Source: Bradyrhizobium sp. BTAi1 (GTDB lineage: Bacteria > Pseudomonadota > Alphaproteobacteria > Rhizobiales > Xanthobacteraceae). Taken from it: a DNA stretch of 64,000 bases. The notes beneath the pieces were generated by a model that was given only the letters and a program-made list of their open reading frames with translations, did no database searches and was not told the origin of the DNA. The position numbers and the translations under genes were made by a program. Of this stretch, positions 1 to 9,236 are shown piece after piece (position 1 is the first letter of the stretch; every line of letters starts with the position of its first letter). The DNA is taken from assembly GCF_000015165.1 (NCBI RefSeq), contig NC_009485.1:5785501-5849500 (forward strand), written 5' to 3'.

Positions 1-1
1 G

Positions 2-172
2 ACACTCGTCAGCTCCACCGCCCAGGCAATGCCCAAGCCGGCCTATGAACCCTCGCTGGGCTCGACCCTGCTGTCGAACGGCCTGCTGCAGCGCCAACAA
101 CCGTCCGGCAACGATCCGCTGACGCCGATCCGCCGCATGAGCCAGCCGGAGAAGATCGCGTTCTTCTCCTGA
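2..172 (+). CDS. C-terminal end of an unrecognised protein, 5' truncated
   Basis: An open frame enters from the left edge and stops at TGA 170-172, giving 56 residues that end in EKIAFFS. Codon choice is GC3-rich like the neighbours and the following 129 bases carry no other gene, so this is probably the true tail of a gene starting outside the window. The tail is polar with Ser, Pro and Gln and has no motif I recognise. I assign no function. Confidence 0.55.
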   Translation, partial: TLVSSTAQAMPKPAYEPSLGSTLLSNGLLQRQQPSGNDPLTPIRRMSQPEKIAFFS

Positions 173-301
173 GATCCGCCCGGCTGTCATGGGCCGGGGC
201 AGATCCGCCGATATCCGCTGGGTGACATCGGTCACGTACGTCTCCGTTCGAGCCACGTAGCGTGCTTCTCGCGCCATTTCGCGCTGCTTGAGGAGAACGC
301 C

Positions 302-2032
302 GTGTCCGCTCCGCTGTCCCGCTTTCGCTTGCCGGGTTGGAACTCCCTGCTCGTCATCGGGCTGGTGAGCCTGATCGCCTGCTTCGGCCCGAGCTTGGCT
401 CGCGCCGCCAATGACATCGACAGCCTGCAAACGCCGCCGCGTGCCTTGGCCACCGCCACGCCGGGGACAGCTGACACCACAAAGCTGGACACCGGCCAAG
501 CGGTCGAACCGCGCGTCGCCCTCGTGATCGGCAATGCGAACTATCAAAATGCACCGCCACTTGCGAATCCCGACAACGACGCCCATGCGGTCGCCAGGCT
601 GTTGCACTCGGCCGGCTTCGAGGTCATCACCGCAACCGACCTGACGCAGAGCGAGATGCTGAAGGTCGTGCAGGATTTTTCAAGCCGCGTCTCCGCGCAT
701 GGACCGAACGCGGTGGCCATGGTGTACTATGCCGGCCACGGCATTCAGCTTGCGGGCGAGAACTATCTGATTCCGATCGATGCCCGCATCTCCGCGCCCT
801 CCGATCTGACGACGAGCACGATCCGACTGGTCGATCTCATGGCCACGCTCGATGCCATTCCGAGCCGCATGCGGATCGTGGTGCTCGATGCCTGCCGCAA
901 CAACCCGTTCCCGACCGTCAGCGATGCCGGGCGCGGACTCGCCATCGTCGATGCGCCCAACGGCTCGATCGTCGGCTACTCCACCTCGCCCGGGGAAGAG
1001 GCGCTCGACGGACGTGGCGAGCACAGCCCCTATACGCAGGCCTTCCTGAATCTGGCACGACAGCCGAACCTGCCGATCGAGCAGTTGTTCAAGCGCATTC
1101 GTCTGCAAGTGAACCAGGTGACCGATGGGCGGCAGACGCCGTGGGAGAGTTCGTCGCTCACCAGCGATTTCACATTCTTTGGCGACACGCTGGTCGCCGC
1201 GGCGCGTCCGGCCGACAACGCGCCGGTGGTCCAGATGGCAGCCAACCTGCCTAGCCGGTCCGTGCGGCAGGCCTACGACTACGTCCTATCCGAGAACCGC
1301 CCGCAATATTATCGCGAGTTCATCGAGATGTATCCGCGCGATCCGCTTGCCGACCGCATCCGCGCCCTGCTCACCGGCCTTGTGCAAGCCGCAGCGTGGC
1401 ACCGGACGGTGCTCGCTAATTCACCCGAGGCCTACAAGAGCTTCAGCGAGACCTATGCCGACAGTCCGTATGCGCCGGTCGCGCTGCGGCTGCAGGCTCA
1501 GCCGCGTCCGATCCCGGTGCTGCAGCCGAGCCGCCTGATGATGCCGCCGCAGATGGGGCCGGTGACGCGTCCCTTCAACCCTGGCGCTCAGATGCAGGCG
1601 CGTCCCGGCCCGTTGCCGCAATTGCCGAACAACAATCCGCCGGCCAATACTCTGCCGCCGCGCCCGACGCTGCCGCCCACCGTCATCACCAACGGCAAGC
1701 CCATCGCCACCCCCGCCGCCGGCAAGATCGTCGACCCACGGCCGGTCGGTCCGAGCAAGATCGGCGACAAGACCATGCCGACACCGATCCCTCCTGCGGT
1801 TGCGAAGATCCAGCGCGACCCGCTGAAGCGCGCGCCCGGCCGTCGGTTCGACAGCCGCGACGTCCGGCATCCCTTCCCTGGCAATTCCGGGCCATTCAAG
1901 CCGGGCTTCACCGCGCAACGTCCCGCGCTGGCACGCGGTCCGATGCGAGGCCCCAGCACGCCGCAGTTCGCACAGACCGGACCGCGTCCAGGTGGTGGAG
2001 GATTGGCGCGGGGTGGCCTCAGCTTCCGCTGA
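302..2032 (+). CDS. Secreted caspase-family (peptidase C14) protein with proline-rich tail
   Basis: A 576-residue protein with an N-terminal hydrophobic segment (about residues 14-36, ending ARA) that looks like a signal peptide. A caspase p20-like domain follows at about 70-300: RVALVIGNANY, then the His box YYAGHG (His146) and the Cys box LDACRNNP (Cys198), so both dyad residues are present. Residues 400-576 are low-complexity, rich in Pro, Arg and Gly. The start is GTG at 302 with AGGAG at 291-295, six bases upstream. Bacterial proteins of this class usually cleave after Arg or Lys; the substrate here is unknown. It is transcribed alone. The fold call is firm; the role is not. Confidence 0.9.
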   Translation: MSAPLSRFRLPGWNSLLVIGLVSLIACFGPSLARAANDIDSLQTPPRALATATPGTADTTKLDTGQAVEPRVALVIGNANYQNAPPLANPDNDAHAVARLLHSAGFEVITATDLTQSEMLKVVQDFSSRVSAHGPNAVAMVYYAGHGIQLAGENYLIPIDARISAPSDLTTSTIRLVDLMATLDAIPSRMRIVVLDACRNNPFPTVSDAGRGLAIVDAPNGSIVGYSTSPGEEALDGRGEHSPYTQAFLNLARQPNLPIEQLFKRIRLQVNQVTDGRQTPWESSSLTSDFTFFGDTLVAAARPADNAPVVQMAANLPSRSVRQAYDYVLSENRPQYYREFIEMYPRDPLADRIRALLTGLVQAAAWHRTVLANSPEAYKSFSETYADSPYAPVALRLQAQPRPIPVLQPSRLMMPPQMGPVTRPFNPGAQMQARPGPLPQLPNNNPPANTLPPRPTLPPTVITNGKPIATPAAGKIVDPRPVGPSKIGDKTMPTPIPPAVAKIQRDPLKRAPGRRFDSRDVRHPFPGNSGPFKPGFTAQRPALARGPMRGPSTPQFAQTGPRPGGGGLARGGLSFR

Positions 2033-2047
2033 GACCATCATCCATCC

Positions 2048-3037
2048 TCAAGCGATCAGACGGGCGTAGAGATCGGCATCGACATTGCCGCCTGACAAGA
2101 CGATCACCACCGTCTTGCCGGCGACGTCGAGCCGGCCGGCCAGCAGCGCCGCGAGCCCGACCGAACCGCCGGGCTCGACGACGAGCTTCAATTCACGGAA
2201 GGCGAAACCGACCGCGCGCCCGACCTCCTCATCGGAGGCCTCGACCGCCGCCGACAACAGCCGGCTGTTGATGGCGAAGGTGATCTCACCGGGGATCGCC
2301 GCCATCAACGCATCGCAGATCGTGCGCCCCTTGGCCTCATGCGCCTCGCGGTGGCCCGCCCGCAGCGAGCGGGCATGGTCGTCGAAGCCCTTGGGTTCGG
2401 CCACGATCATCTGCGTCTCTGGAAAGCGTGCCTTCACCGCCGTCGACACACCGGCGAGCAATCCGCCGCCAGAGGCCGGCACGATCACCACGTCGGGCGA
2501 CAGGCCGAGCCCAGCGAGATCCTCGGCGATCTCGCGCCCCACCGTGCCCTGCCCGGCAATGACGTAGGGATCGTCATAGGGCGGCACCATTGTCGAGCCG
2601 CGCTTGCCGGCGATGTGACGGGCGATCGCCTCGCGATCGTCGCGGTCGCGGTCGTACAGCACCACGTCGGCGCCGAACGCCTTGGTGCGCTGGCGCTTGG
2701 CCACCGGAGCATCCGACGGCATCACGATCGTCGCGTGCATGCCGAGCAGCGTCGCGGCATGAGCGACGCCCTGCGCATGATTGCCGGAGGAGAATGCGAC
2801 GACGCCGTTGGCACGCTCTGCCTGCGGGATCGACGCCAGCTTGTTGTAGGCGCCGCGGAACTTGAAGGAGCCGGTCCGCTGCAGCACCTCCGGCTTGACG
2901 AAGACATTCGCCTGGAACTGCGCGCTGAGCACAGGGGCCGGCAGCAGCGGCGTCCGCACCGCCACGGGCGCCAGCGTGGCCGCCGCGGCATCGATGTCGG
3001 CAGCGGTCACGGGCAGGATCGGGGAATGGGCTGTCAT
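2048..3037 (-). CDS. PLP-dependent threonine/serine dehydratase family protein
   Basis: A 329-residue fold-type II PLP enzyme. The cofactor lysine is in TGSFKFRGAYNK (Lys59), followed by SSGNHAQGVA and the phosphate-binding loop SGGGLLAG. It lacks the C-terminal ACT regulatory domain of biosynthetic IlvA, so it matches short catabolic threonine deaminases, which turn threonine into 2-oxobutyrate and ammonia. Close relatives act on hydroxyaspartate or are serine racemases, and sequence alone does not separate them. It converges with the caspase gene, 15 bases between stops, and lies 70 bases downstream of the phosphoesterase gene on the same strand. Confidence 0.85.
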   Translation of the reverse strand: MTAHSPILPVTAADIDAAAATLAPVAVRTPLLPAPVLSAQFQANVFVKPEVLQRTGSFKFRGAYNKLASIPQAERANGVVAFSSGNHAQGVAHAATLLGMHATIVMPSDAPVAKRQRTKAFGADVVLYDRDRDDREAIARHIAGKRGSTMVPPYDDPYVIAGQGTVGREIAEDLAGLGLSPDVVIVPASGGGLLAGVSTAVKARFPETQMIVAEPKGFDDHARSLRAGHREAHEAKGRTICDALMAAIPGEITFAINSRLLSAAVEASDEEVGRAVGFAFRELKLVVEPGGSVGLAALLAGRLDVAGKTVVIVLSGGNVDADLYARLIA

Positions 3038-3107
3038 CCCCCATTTTACCGCGCCCCATCGCCGGGAGGCAAGGGAAGGCTCAGATCAAGGGAAGGCTCA
3101 GATCGTC

Positions 3108-3920
3108 TCAGGCGGCGCGGGCCGTCAGTTGTGGAACCGGGGCTGCCTGCTTCAACGGATCGGTCCAAGTCAGAATCTCGAAGCTGCCATCCTCGTGCTC
3201 GACAAGCGCCGTGCAACTCTCGACCCAGTCGCCGCAATTCATGTAGCGGATCCCGTCCTGGTCGCGGATCACGGCACAGTGGATATGACCGCAGATCACG
3301 CCATCGGCGCCGTGCCGCCGCGCCTCGGCCGCCAGCGCGGTCTCGAACGCGCCGATATAGTTCACGGCGTTCTTGACCTTCTGCTTGGCCCATTGCGACA
3401 GCGACCAATAGGGCACGCCGAACATGCGACGGAAGAAGTTCACCAGGCGGTTCATCTGGATCGCGAAGTCGTAGGCCTTGTCGCCGAGATGGGCGAGCCA
3501 GCGGGCGTTCTGGACCACGAGATCGAAGATGTCGCCGTGAATGACGAGGTAGCGCTTCCCATCCTTGCCGGTGTGCACGATGTTCTCGACGACATCGATG
3601 CCACCGAAATGGGTGCCGTAATAGCCGCGCAGGAACTCGTCGTGATTGCCAGGCACGTAGACGATCTTCGCCCCCTTGCGCGCCTTGCGCAGCATCTTCT
3701 GGACGAGATCGTTGTGTGACTGTGGCCAGTGCCAGCTCGATTTCAGCGCCCAGCCGTCAATGATGTCGCCGACCAGGTAGATGGTGTCGGCGTCGTGATG
3801 GCGCAGGAAATCGACGAGCAGATTGGCCTGCGATCCGCGGGCTCCGAGATGAACATCGGAGATGAAGAGCGTACGAAAGCGCCGGGTCGGGCTTTCTTCA
3901 CCAGCAGTCTCAAGTCCCAT
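3108..3920 (-). CDS. LpxH-like metallophosphoesterase (UDP-2,3-diacylglucosamine diphosphatase family)
   Basis: A 270-residue calcineurin-like phosphoesterase with the ordered metal motifs SDVHLG, GDIIDGW, GNHDEF, a later VIHGD and GHIHC. NCBI-style annotation calls this family UDP-2,3-diacylglucosamine diphosphatase, the lipid A step giving lipid X. Many alphaproteobacteria also carry the unrelated LpxI, so the physiological substrate could be another phospholipid-like diphosphate. I chose ATG at 3920, preceded by TTAGGTGG; a GTG at 3974 would add 18 residues without a recognisable domain. It is probably cytoplasmic and peripheral to the inner membrane. Confidence 0.8.
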   Translation of the reverse strand: MGLETAGEESPTRRFRTLFISDVHLGARGSQANLLVDFLRHHDADTIYLVGDIIDGWALKSSWHWPQSHNDLVQKMLRKARKGAKIVYVPGNHDEFLRGYYGTHFGGIDVVENIVHTGKDGKRYLVIHGDIFDLVVQNARWLAHLGDKAYDFAIQMNRLVNFFRRMFGVPYWSLSQWAKQKVKNAVNYIGAFETALAAEARRHGADGVICGHIHCAVIRDQDGIRYMNCGDWVESCTALVEHEDGSFEILTWTDPLKQAAPVPQLTARAA

Positions 3921-4110
3921 GCGCGCCCACCTAACAGTCCCTGATGACACTGCGATGACGACCGGCCGCATCACAGAGCTGACCCTTTCGGACTGCTGCT
4001 GACGCCGCTCGTATGACGACTCGCGATGTCCTCGTCACATTCCCGCGATACCAGCGGGGTGCGACAAACAGGCGACAGGCGGCCCGCACGCACGGGATTT
4101 TCGCTGCCTC

Positions 4111-5529
4111 CTATCTGGGCACGGTCACGACACGCAGATTGTTGGTGGTGCCAGCCTGTGCGAACGGGATGCCGGCGACGACAACCAGCAGGTCGCCAGT
4201 CTGGGCGAACTCTTCCTGGACCGCGAAGAACGTCGCGCGCTCGACCATCTCCTCGTAGCTTTGCACGTCCTGCGACAGGACGCTGTGCGCGCCCCACAGC
4301 AGGCACATGCGGCGCGACGTATCCTCGTTCGGCGTGATCGCGAGAATCGGCAGGCTCGGCCGCTTGCGCGCGACGCGTGACGCCGAGGTGCCGCTCGACG
4401 TGTAGGCCACGATGGCCTTGGCATGGATCGCCGAGGCGAGATCGGCCGCGGCCGTCGCGACGGCGTGCGGCGGCGTCTGCTCCTCGCCCGGCTGCGTCGC
4501 CTCGACGATCGAGCGATACATCTTGTGACCTTCGGTCGCCTTGATGATGCTGTCCATCATCGCCACCGCCTCGCGCGGATATTGGCCGCTGGCCGATTCC
4601 GCCGACAGCATCACCGCATCGGCCCCGTCATAGATCGCAGTCGCCACGTCGGACACTTCGGCGCGCGTCGGCGTCGGCGTCGCCACCATCGAATCCAGCA
4701 TCTGCGTCGCGACGATCACCGGCTTCACCGCCAGCCGGCAGGCGCGCACCAGCTCCTTCTGCTTGCCCGGCACGTCCTCATTGGGAATCTCGACACCGAG
4801 ATCGCCGCGCGCGACCATGATCGCGTCGGACAGCTGGATGATGTCATCGATGCGGTCGAGCGCCGCCGGCTTCTCAATCTTGGACATGATTCCGGCGCGG
4901 CCGTTGATCAGGCCCCTCGCCTCCAGCACGTCCGACGGCTTCTGGACGAACGACAGCGCCACCCAGTCGACGCCGAGTTCGAGGCCGAAAGCGAGATCGG
5001 AACGATCCTTCGGTGTCAGCGGCGACAGTTCGAGGATGGTGCCAGGCAGATTGATGCCCTTGTGGTTGGAGATCGTCCCGCTGACGATCACCTTGGCCTC
5101 GATCCAGTCGTCGCCGAGGCCGGTGACGCGTACACGCACGCGGCCATCATCGATCAGAAGATCGTGACCGGGCGCGACCGCCGCAAAGATCTCCGGATGC
5201 GGCAACGGAATCGAGGTCTTGTCGCCCTCGGTGCCGTTCAATACGAAGCGGATGGTCTCGCCGGATTCAACCTGGATCTTCTTGTCGCGCAGGGTGCCGA
5301 CACGAATCTTCGGCCCCTGCAGATCCATCAGAATGCCGATCGGCCGCTGCACGTCCTTCTCCAGCGCGCGGATCGCGGCGTGTACCTTGGCGTGGTCGGC
5401 CTGCGTGCCATGGCTGAAATTGAGACGGAAAGTGTCCACACCGGCGAGGAACAGCGCCTTCAGCATCTCCGGAGAATTGCTGGCGGGACCAACTGTTGCG
5501 ACGATCTTGGCTCGACGGTGACGACGCAT
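4111..5529 (-). CDS. pyk: Pyruvate kinase
   Basis: A 472-residue protein starting MRRHRRAKIVATVGPAS, the usual N-terminus of pyruvate kinase. It contains RLNFSHG, the Mg and substrate motif MVARGDLGVE and ATQMLDSM, then the C-terminal allosteric domain with SSGTSASRVA. It converts phosphoenolpyruvate and ADP to pyruvate and ATP at the end of glycolysis. The start at 5529 has AGAAAGGA upstream; the frame is open to 5646, but those extra 39 residues resemble no pyruvate kinase. The dehydrogenase gene upstream on the same strand stops 156 bases away, so pyk may have its own promoter. Confidence 0.96.
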   Translation of the reverse strand: MRRHRRAKIVATVGPASNSPEMLKALFLAGVDTFRLNFSHGTQADHAKVHAAIRALEKDVQRPIGILMDLQGPKIRVGTLRDKKIQVESGETIRFVLNGTEGDKTSIPLPHPEIFAAVAPGHDLLIDDGRVRVRVTGLGDDWIEAKVIVSGTISNHKGINLPGTILELSPLTPKDRSDLAFGLELGVDWVALSFVQKPSDVLEARGLINGRAGIMSKIEKPAALDRIDDIIQLSDAIMVARGDLGVEIPNEDVPGKQKELVRACRLAVKPVIVATQMLDSMVATPTPTRAEVSDVATAIYDGADAVMLSAESASGQYPREAVAMMDSIIKATEGHKMYRSIVEATQPGEEQTPPHAVATAAADLASAIHAKAIVAYTSSGTSASRVARKRPSLPILAITPNEDTSRRMCLLWGAHSVLSQDVQSYEEMVERATFFAVQEEFAQTGDLLVVVAGIPFAQAGTTNNLRVVTVPR

Positions 5530-5685
5530 GATGTGTCCTTTCTCCCCCGCTTCATTTGTCGCGTCTGTATGACGTGCATGTGATTGGCATGCGCGGACGC
5601 AGCGGAAGCGCTGATATACGCCCCGCAGTGTCCATTGCAAGCGCAACCCCGAACACGCCGAGATTGTACGGGAGACCGGCTCGCC

Positions 5686-6759
5686 TCAGACGTTGGAGCC
5701 GTGAATCGCGTCGATGACAGCGTCGGTCACCTCCTTGGTGGTCGCCTTGCCGCCCACATCGGGCGTCAGAATGCCGGCCGCACACACTTTCTCGACCGCC
5801 GCCATCAGCCGTGTCGCGGCCTCCTTCTCGCCGAGATGTTCGAGCATCTGTGCGCCGGTCCAGAATGTCGCAACGGGATTGGCGATGCCCTTGCCGGTGA
5901 TGTCGAAGGCCGAGCCATGGATCGGCTCGAACATCGACGGGAAGCGGCGCTCCGGATCGATGTTGCCGGTCGGCGCCACGCCGAGGCTGCCGGCGAGCGC
6001 GCCGGCCAGATCCGACAAAATGTCGGCGTGCAGGTTGGTCGCAACGATGGTGTCGAGGCTCTTCGGCTGCAGGGTCATACGCACGGTCATCGCATCGACC
6101 AGCATCTTGTCCCAGGTCACGTCGGGGAATTCGCGCGCCACTTCGGCGGCGATCTCGTCCCACATCACCATGCCGTGGCGCTGCGCGTTCGACTTGGTGA
6201 CGACGGTGAGGAACTTGCGCGGCCGCGACTGCGCGAGCTTGAAGGCAAAGCGCATGATGCGGGTGACGCCGATGCGCGTGAAGACGGCGACCTCGGTGCC
6301 CACCTCCTCCGGCAGACCGCGATGCGCACGTCCGCCCATGCCGGCATATTCGCCTTCGGAGTTCTCGCGCACGATCACCCAGTCGAGATCGCCGACGCCG
6401 ACATTGCGCAGCGGCGAAGAAACGCCGGGCAGGATCTTGGTCGGGCGCACATTGGCATATTGATCGAAGCCCTGGCAGATCGGCAGCCGCAGGCCCCACA
6501 GCGTGATGTGATCGGGCACGTCAGGCGCGCCGACCGCGCCGAAATAGATCGCGTCGAATTTCTTCAGCTCGGCGAGGCCGTCGGCCGGCATCATCACGCC
6601 GTTCTTCTTGTAGTAGTCCGAGCCCCAATCGAAGGTCTTGACGTTGAAGCTGATGTCGCCCGAGCGCTTGGCGAGCGCCTCCAGGACTCGGACGCCGGCC
6701 GAGATCACTTCGGGGCCGATGCCGTCGGCGGGAATGGCGGCGATGGAATGAGTGCGCAT
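5686..6759 (-). CDS. Tartrate dehydrogenase / D-malate dehydrogenase family
   Basis: A 357-residue member of the isocitrate/isopropylmalate dehydrogenase family. Visible signatures are IPADGIGPEV at the N-terminus, the substrate loop VRENSEGEYAGMGG, the catalytic-site segment LVDAMTVRM, and ATNLHADILSDLAGALAGSLG with the metal-binding Asp. The WGLRLPICQGFDQYANVRP segment fits TtuC/DmlA-type enzymes rather than LeuB. It would oxidise or decarboxylate tartrate or D-malate with NAD. The gene for an ACS-family anion transporter ends 22 bases upstream, which supports a two-gene uptake and oxidation operon under the divergent LysR regulator. The exact preferred acid is not fixed by the sequence. 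Confidence 0.87.
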   Translation of the reverse strand: MRTHSIAAIPADGIGPEVISAGVRVLEALAKRSGDISFNVKTFDWGSDYYKKNGVMMPADGLAELKKFDAIYFGAVGAPDVPDHITLWGLRLPICQGFDQYANVRPTKILPGVSSPLRNVGVGDLDWVIVRENSEGEYAGMGGRAHRGLPEEVGTEVAVFTRIGVTRIMRFAFKLAQSRPRKFLTVVTKSNAQRHGMVMWDEIAAEVAREFPDVTWDKMLVDAMTVRMTLQPKSLDTIVATNLHADILSDLAGALAGSLGVAPTGNIDPERRFPSMFEPIHGSAFDITGKGIANPVATFWTGAQMLEHLGEKEAATRLMAAVEKVCAAGILTPDVGGKATTKEVTDAVIDAIHGSNV

Positions 6760-6781
6760 GACAAGAGGCTCCGTATGAGGG

Positions 6782-8080
6782 TCAGGACTGCGTGGCCGCT
6801 TGCTCGGCCTTCGCGCTTTGTGATCGCGCCAGCAACAGGGTCAGCACTGCCGATACCACCAGCAGGCCGGCGACGAAATAGAGGCCGCCGTTGAAGCTGC
6901 CGGTCTGGTCCTTGATCCATCCGATCATGGCCGGACCGACAAAACCGCCGAGATTGCCGATCGAATTGATGGTGGCGATGCCGGCCGCGGCAGCCGAACC
7001 GGACAGGAACATGGTCGGCATGCTCCACAGCGGCGGCTTCGACGATGAGATGCCGACATTGACCAAAGTGAGCGCTGCGAGCACCGCGGCGACGCTGGTC
7101 GACAGTCCGGCCAGCCAGAGGCCGACGGCCGCGACGACGCAGGCCAGCACGACATGCCAGGTGCGCTCGGCGGTGCGGTCGGAATGCCGCGCCCACAGGA
7201 TCATGACGACGACCGCGATGGTCGGCGGCACGGCATTGAGGAAGCCGACCGCAAATGACGACAGGCCGAACTGCTTGATGATCTGCGGCGCCCAGACGCC
7301 GAGCGTGTAGAGGCCGGCAGAGGTGCCGAAATAGACCAACGCCAAGGCCAGCACACGGATGTCGGCGAGGCCACGCCAGATGCTGTGGCTCGCGGTCGCA
7401 GCCTTGCTCGCGAGTTCCGCATTCATCGTGCGCACCAGCCAGTCGCGCTCCTCGTCGGCGAGCCAGCGGGCCTGCTCCGGGCGGTCCGTCATGTAGCCGA
7501 GCACGACGAAGCCGAGCAACACTGCCGGCAGCGCCTCGATCAGAAACAGCCACTGCCAGCCTTTGAAGCCGAGAATGCCGTCCATTTCCAACAGCGCACC
7601 CGAGACCGGCGATCCAAGCACCGTCGACAGCGGCGCGGCCGCCATGAACAGCGCGGTGACGGCGGCGCGCTGCCGCGCCGGAAACCAGTAGGAGAGATAG
7701 AGGATGATGCCGGGGAAGAATCCAGCCTCGGCGGCGCCGAGCAGGAAGCGCAGCACGTAGAAGCTCATCGGGCCCTGCACGAACGCCATCGCGCCGGAGA
7801 CGAGGCCCCAGGTGATCATGACCCGCGCGATCCAGATCCGTGCGCCGAACTTGTCGAGCGCGAGGTTGGAGGGAACCTCGAACAGGAAATAGCCCCAGAA
7901 GAAGATGCCAGCGCCGAAGCCGTACGCGGACGCCGACAGACCGATATCCTTGTTCATGGTCAGCGCCGCGAAACCGACATTCACGCGGTCGATAAAGGCC
8001 ACGAAGTAAAGCAGCATGATGAAAGGAACGATGCGCAACGTGATCTTGCGCAGCACGCGCGTCTCCAGCTCTCCGGCCAT
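6782..8080 (-). CDS. MFS transporter, ACS family (tartrate-type anion:cation symporter)
   Basis: A 432-residue protein with about 12 hydrophobic segments and the ACS-family signatures FIDRVNVGFAAL in helix 1 and FLLGAAEAGFFPG in helix 4. I place the start at ATG 8080 (MAGELETRVL), preceded by GGGAGGTG; an in-frame ATG at 8167 would add 29 polar residues and run over the LysR-box region. Family members import organic anions such as tartrate or phthalate, and the downstream tartrate/D-malate dehydrogenase suggests a hydroxydicarboxylate. Inner membrane. Confidence 0.88.
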   Translation of the reverse strand: MAGELETRVLRKITLRIVPFIMLLYFVAFIDRVNVGFAALTMNKDIGLSASAYGFGAGIFFWGYFLFEVPSNLALDKFGARIWIARVMITWGLVSGAMAFVQGPMSFYVLRFLLGAAEAGFFPGIILYLSYWFPARQRAAVTALFMAAAPLSTVLGSPVSGALLEMDGILGFKGWQWLFLIEALPAVLLGFVVLGYMTDRPEQARWLADEERDWLVRTMNAELASKAATASHSIWRGLADIRVLALALVYFGTSAGLYTLGVWAPQIIKQFGLSSFAVGFLNAVPPTIAVVVMILWARHSDRTAERTWHVVLACVVAAVGLWLAGLSTSVAAVLAALTLVNVGISSSKPPLWSMPTMFLSGSAAAAGIATINSIGNLGGFVGPAMIGWIKDQTGSFNGGLYFVAGLLVVSAVLTLLLARSQSAKAEQAATQS

Positions 8081-8158
8081 CGTCACCTCCCTCGTCCCGT
8101 CTTGTCGTTGATCGAGGGACCGTAGGCGGTAAAAGGGACTGGCTTCAATGTCGGCGGC

Positions 8159-8181
8159 ATTATACAAAAAAATGATATAAT
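8159..8181. promoter_or_regulatory. Candidate LysR box in the divergent promoter
   Basis: Perfect inverted repeat ATTATA-N11-TATAAT (8159-8164 and 8176-8181), matching the T-N11-A rule for LysR-type operators. It lies 25 bases before the LysR start and 79 bases before the transporter start, where a regulator controlling both genes would bind. Confidence 0.6.
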
Positions 8182-8205
8182 CGTCGTTGCCCGGGATCGC
8201 TGCTG

Positions 8206-9123
8206 ATGGAATTGCACCAACTCCGCTGCTTCATCGCTGCTGCCGAGGAGCTGCATTTCGGCAAGGCCGCGCAGCGGCTGCAGATGCTGCCCTCGGCGCT
8301 CGGACGCCAGATCAAGCTGCTGGAGGAGGATCTGGCGACGCCGCTGTTCGCGCGCACGACGCGGGCGGTATCGCTGACCGAACACGGCACGATGCTGTTG
8401 CGCGACGCCCGCAGCATTCTGGCGAAGGTCGAGGCGGTCGAGACCTCCTTCCGCCGCCGCGCCCGCAGCACCAAGGCACCAAGGCTGCGGGTCGGCGCCA
8501 TCGACAGCGCCGCCGCCGGATTGTTGCCGCAGCTGCTGCATGATTTCCGCGAGGCCCATCCGGACATCGCGGTGCAGCTGATGGAGGAGAAGACCATCCG
8601 GCTGCTGCCCAAGATCCTCTCGGGTGCTCTCGATTTGGCCTTCGTGCGGCCGCCCGAACGCACCGACCCCCGGCTGGAATTCCGTGCTCTGCTCAGCGAG
8701 AGCGCCGTTGTGGCGCTGCCGCAGCGGCATCGGCTGGCCGGGCGCGCCTCGGTCTCGCTCGCCGACATCGCCGACCAGCCGCTGATCGTCCCGGACCGGA
8801 GATCGCGCCCGCATAGCCACGACCTCACGATGAAGCTGTTCGCCCAGGCCGGGCTGTCGCCCGACGTGGCGCAATTCGCCGACGAGAAGCAGACCATCGT
8901 GCATCTCGTCGCGGCCCGGCTCGGCATCGCCATCGTGCCGCGCTGGACCTCGCGGCTCGCGGTGTCGGGCGTGCGCTTCGTGCCGCTGCGGCTGCAGCGC
9001 GGCGGCACCGCGGGACGACTGCCGCTGGCCGCGGCATGGCTGCGCGGCTCGCGCGATCCGGCGCGCGAGGCCATGCTCGGCGTGCTGGACGCGCGGCTTG
9101 CGAAATACGCGCGGGGGGCGTGA
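8206..9123 (+). CDS. LysR-family transcriptional regulator
   Basis: A 305-residue protein starting MELHQLRCFIAAAEELHFGKAAQRL, the winged helix-turn-helix of LysR regulators (residues 1-60), followed by the two-lobed effector domain (about 90-295). It is divergent from the transporter/dehydrogenase operon, the usual layout of a LysR activator and its target, so its effector is probably the transported hydroxy acid. The shared spacer holds a T-N11-A box. It converges with glgX with 113 bases between stops. Confidence 0.93.
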   Translation: MELHQLRCFIAAAEELHFGKAAQRLQMLPSALGRQIKLLEEDLATPLFARTTRAVSLTEHGTMLLRDARSILAKVEAVETSFRRRARSTKAPRLRVGAIDSAAAGLLPQLLHDFREAHPDIAVQLMEEKTIRLLPKILSGALDLAFVRPPERTDPRLEFRALLSESAVVALPQRHRLAGRASVSLADIADQPLIVPDRRSRPHSHDLTMKLFAQAGLSPDVAQFADEKQTIVHLVAARLGIAIVPRWTSRLAVSGVRFVPLRLQRGGTAGRLPLAAAWLRGSRDPAREAMLGVLDARLAKYARGA

Positions 9124-9236
9124 AGCACGCCGGACAGCGGCCGCCGGCTGATGCCGCGGCAGCTCGGCCTCATGGCTCGGACGGCCGCAAGCGTCTGGCC
9201 TCCACGTCCTTTAACCGCGATCTCCCGCGAAGACCC

